Of a stretch of DNA of 15,975 bases, positions 14,293 through 15,975 are shown piece by piece. Numbering within the stretch: the first letter of the stretch is position 1; each line of letters begins with the position of its first letter. Position numbers and translations under genes: made by a program. Origin of the DNA: Pseudomonadota bacterium (GTDB taxonomy: Bacteria > Pseudomonadota > Alphaproteobacteria > Ferrovibrionales > Ferrovibrionaceae). Below the pieces are notes generated by a model. It was given only the letters and a program-made list of their open reading frames with translations, did not search any database and had not been told where the DNA came from. Where the stretch lies: positions 1 to 15,975 of the forward strand of contig JAEYSS010000290.1 in assembly GCA_023434425.1 (NCBI GenBank), written 5' to 3'.

Positions 14293-14850
14293 TCAGGCGG
14301 CGCGCTTGTGCCGGCCCTCTTCCAGTTCTTCCACGATCTTGCTGCAGAATGCGTCGAGATCGTCGGGTGAGCGGCTGGTGACGATGCCCTTGTCGACCAC
14401 CACCTCCTTGTCGACCCACTTGCCGCCGGCATTGACCACATCGGTCTTGATCGACCTGTAGGACGTCACCGCACGGCCGCGCAGCGCATCGGCCTCGACC
14501 AGCAGCCAGGGACCGTGGCAGATCGCCGCCACCACCTTGCCGTCCTTCAGGAAGGACTTCACCACGCCCATCGCGTCGTCATCGGCACGCAGTTTGTCCG
14601 GATTGATCTGCCCGCCGGGGATCACCAGGGCGTCATACTGTTCTGGTTTCGCCTCGGCGATCTTGAGATCGACATCCACCGACTCGCCCCAGTCGGTCTG
14701 TTTCCAGCCGCGAATGGCGCGGCCGGTCGGCGACGCGACATGCACCTCCGCACCGGCCTGCTTCAGCTTGTCGCGCGGCACCATCAGCTCCGACTGCTCG
14801 AAACCGTCGGTGGCGATGATGAGGATGCGAGATTTCCTGATATCCGTCAT
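14293..14850 (-). CDS. DJ-1/PfpI family protein (YhbO-like stress protein)
   Basis: A 185-residue class I glutamine-amidotransferase-fold protein of the PfpI/YhbO group. Members have been described as intracellular proteases, as glyoxalase- or deglycase-type enzymes protecting against reactive carbonyls, and as general stress proteins; which applies here cannot be told. The nucleophile Cys111 sits in the elbow AAICHGPWLL, next to His112, and the conserved Glu18 is in ATDGFEQSEL. The motif YDALVIPGG (72-80) and the C-terminal TSRSPDDLDAFC (158-169) are also characteristic. The start ATG 14850 has GGAGAG upstream; an ATG 11 codons earlier would include the ribosome-binding site within the coding region. 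It converges on lexA across the terminator. It may be co-transcribed with the small DUF3309 gene 58 bases upstream. Confidence 0.93.
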   Translation of the reverse strand: MTDIRKSRILIIATDGFEQSELMVPRDKLKQAGAEVHVASPTGRAIRGWKQTDWGESVDVDLKIAEAKPEQYDALVIPGGQINPDKLRADDDAMGVVKSFLKDGKVVAAICHGPWLLVEADALRGRAVTSYRSIKTDVVNAGGKWVDKEVVVDKGIVTSRSPDDLDAFCSKIVEELEEGRHKRAA

Positions 14851-14908
14851 GGCTGCTCTCCTTTCACTGTGAACAGGAGCCAACCCGACAGCCGCGCGTT
14901 TGTTCCGT

Positions 14909-15064
14909 TCAGGCGATCACGTTACCGGCCAGCATGAACATCATGAACAGCATCATGACAACTGCGATCATACAGCCGGGAAGGATGCTCCAGTACCGGC
15001 TGTACGGCCAGACCGGCAGCACCAGCAGCAGCAGGACCAGCATCGTCGCGAGGATCGGCAGCAT
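14909..15064 (-). CDS. Small DUF3309-type membrane protein, 51 aa
   Basis: A tiny, highly hydrophobic protein beginning MLPILATMLVLLLLVLPVWP. The core LPVWPYSRYW resembles the hallmark LPxWPYSRxW of the DUF3309 family, small proteins common in proteobacteria and of unknown function. Two membrane stretches are likely, about residues 2-17 and 30-49, the second being rich in Met and Val. The start at 15064 is supported by GGAGAG at 15070-15075. The open frame extends upstream into comEC in another phase, but that part is a shadow. The usual downstream GYxPSG segment is replaced by SILPG, so it is a divergent member. It lies between comEC and the DJ-1-family gene on the same strand. Confidence 0.82.
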   Translation of the reverse strand: MLPILATMLVLLLLVLPVWPYSRYWSILPGCMIAVVMMLFMMFMLAGNVIA

Positions 15065-15144
15065 CTGTCTCTCCGCATTGTCGTCGACCGTCAGCTCCTG
15101 CCTAACGGCAACCGGTCGCCTGCGTTCCGGCGGTGACAGAAAAT

Positions 15145-15975
15145 TTAGTCGGCGGCTTCGCCATGCCCTCTGGCGATCACCCAGGGCCGCCGGCCGCGGC
15201 TCTGCGCCACACTGACACTGCGCAGACCCTGTGCCGGATCGAGATACAGCGCATGCGTGCCGCCGCGCCACAGATCGTTGCGATCTATGACGATTCTCGC
15301 GGAAGGGCAACGATAGCGCACCGCCATCCGCGCCGAGATCACCACATCGGCATGGCGGCAATCCTCGGTAATTGCCCTGGGCTGCTGCGGCAACGCAACC
15401 AGGAAACCCTGATATCTCCAGCTGCAGCCGGCCGGATCGCAGCGCAGGCTGCCATCGGCGCCGCTGCGGCCCTCGCCGGAACGCAGGTCCGCCCGCGACA
15501 AGCTTGGCCATGGGTAAAGTTGCGGCCCGCCCAGCCGTTCGTGCCAGGTTTCGGCGGCGAAGCCGCGCGGCGGAGCGGATGTAAAGTAAAAGCGGCCGGA
15601 CTCGGCGGCACGCGCCGCCAGCAGCCGGCCATCGGCGTTCACGAGAAAGTCGGGCTGGGCGATCAGCCAGGGCGACGCCGTGCCGGCGAGCAGCCCGATC
15701 ACGCCGAGCCAGCGCCAGCGCTGCCGCCACAGGCAGAGCCACAATCCGCCGGTCGATATCGCGGCGAGCCCCCACAGCGGCATCGCCGGCACGGACCCCA
15801 CCGCATCAGGCCAGCCGGCCACCCAGAGCGCGAGCGCGATCAGCGCATCCACCGCCCAGACCATCGGCGTCAGCGCCAGCGCTTCCAATCCCAGCGGCAG
15901 CAGCAGGAAGGCCAGCACGGTGAGCGGCATGATGATGAAGTCGACCAGCGGCGCCGCCAGCAGATTGGCGATCAG
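15145..15975 (-). CDS. comEC: ComEC/Rec2-type DNA uptake membrane protein, C-terminal part only
   Basis: The last 276 residues of an inner-membrane channel protein for transport of single-stranded DNA during natural transformation. The visible part opens with IANLLAAPLVDFIIMPLTV, matching the conserved ComEC competence-domain segment in which loops rich in ANLLAxPL end the membrane bundle. Several hydrophobic helices follow to about residue 105. The soluble tail contains PDFLVNADGRLLAAR, FAAETWHERLGG and a Cys-containing segment RCDPAGCSW, a tail typical of alphaproteobacterial ComEC. No metallo-beta-lactamase HxHxDH motif is seen in the visible part. The N-terminus lies beyond the right edge. 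Position next to lexA is usual for this gene in alphaproteobacteria. Whether the organism is naturally competent cannot be judged from this alone. Confidence 0.9.
   Translation of the reverse strand: MIANLLAAPLVDFIIMPLTVLAFLLLPLGLEALALTPMVWAVDALIALALWVAGWPDAVGSVPAMPLWGLAAISTGGLWLCLWRQRWRWLGVIGLLAGTASPWLIAQPDFLVNADGRLLAARAAESGRFYFTSAPPRGFAAETWHERLGGPQLYPWPSLSRADLRSGEGRSGADGSLRCDPAGCSWRYQGFLVALPQQPRAITEDCRHADVVISARMAVRYRCPSARIVIDRNDLWRGGTHALYLDPAQGLRSVSVAQSRGRRPWVIARGHGEAAD

Noticed and set aside
15065..15775. Long N-terminal extension of the DUF3309-like gene
   Set aside because: It overlaps comEC in another phase and is Arg-rich without motifs; a ribosome-binding site supports the short start at 15064.

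Overview
The window is a GC-rich, gene-dense bacterial chromosome segment, most likely from an alphaproteobacterium (Rhodospirillales-like is my guess; nothing here fixes the order). The main reasons are the alphaproteobacterial-type SOS box (GAAC-N7-GAAC) in front of lexA, a ComEC C-terminus of the alphaproteobacterial form next to lexA, and the tpiA / ppiD / trpE arrangement. No rRNA, tRNA, CRISPR array, integrase or transposase gene was seen.

Layout. 1-728: tpiA on the minus strand, running off the left edge. 729-914: divergent promoter region. 915-4356: ppiD then trpE on the plus strand. 4363-6078: a membrane sensor histidine kinase on the minus strand, tail to tail with trpE. 6197-6916: a divergent Tag-type DNA glycosylase on the plus strand. 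6970-8683: a two-gene minus-strand operon for a periplasmic sulfite dehydrogenase (Tat-exported molybdenum subunit, then a monoheme cytochrome c). 8802-10196: a YibQ-type divergent polysaccharide deacetylase (minus). 10334-10846: a macro-domain ADP-ribose hydrolase (plus), overlapping the 3' end of a large chemoreceptor (10816-13122, minus). 13123-13469: a 347-base divergent regulatory region. 13470-14216: lexA (plus) with a strong terminator. 14293-14850: DJ-1/PfpI protein (minus). 14909-15064: a 51-residue DUF3309 protein (minus). 15145-15975: the 3' end of comEC (minus).

How it fits together. The genes are mostly independent housekeeping, stress and envelope functions: glycolysis (TpiA), periplasmic folding (PpiD), tryptophan synthesis (TrpE), signalling (kinase, chemoreceptor), DNA damage response (LexA and possibly the glycosylase), sulfite oxidation (SorAB-like), ADP-ribose turnover, and DNA uptake (ComEC). 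In many alphaproteobacteria trpE or trpDC is followed by moaC, moeA, lexA and comEC. Here trpE and lexA-comEC sit at the two ends of the window, but trpGDC-moaC-moeA are absent between them and unrelated genes lie there instead.

The most noteworthy non-coding signal is a perfect 12-bp inverted repeat (TAAGTCATATAT / ATATATGACTTA) in the chemoreceptor-lexA intergenic region. The two copies have the same orientation relative to the two divergent genes. I do not see a clearly novel multi-gene system.
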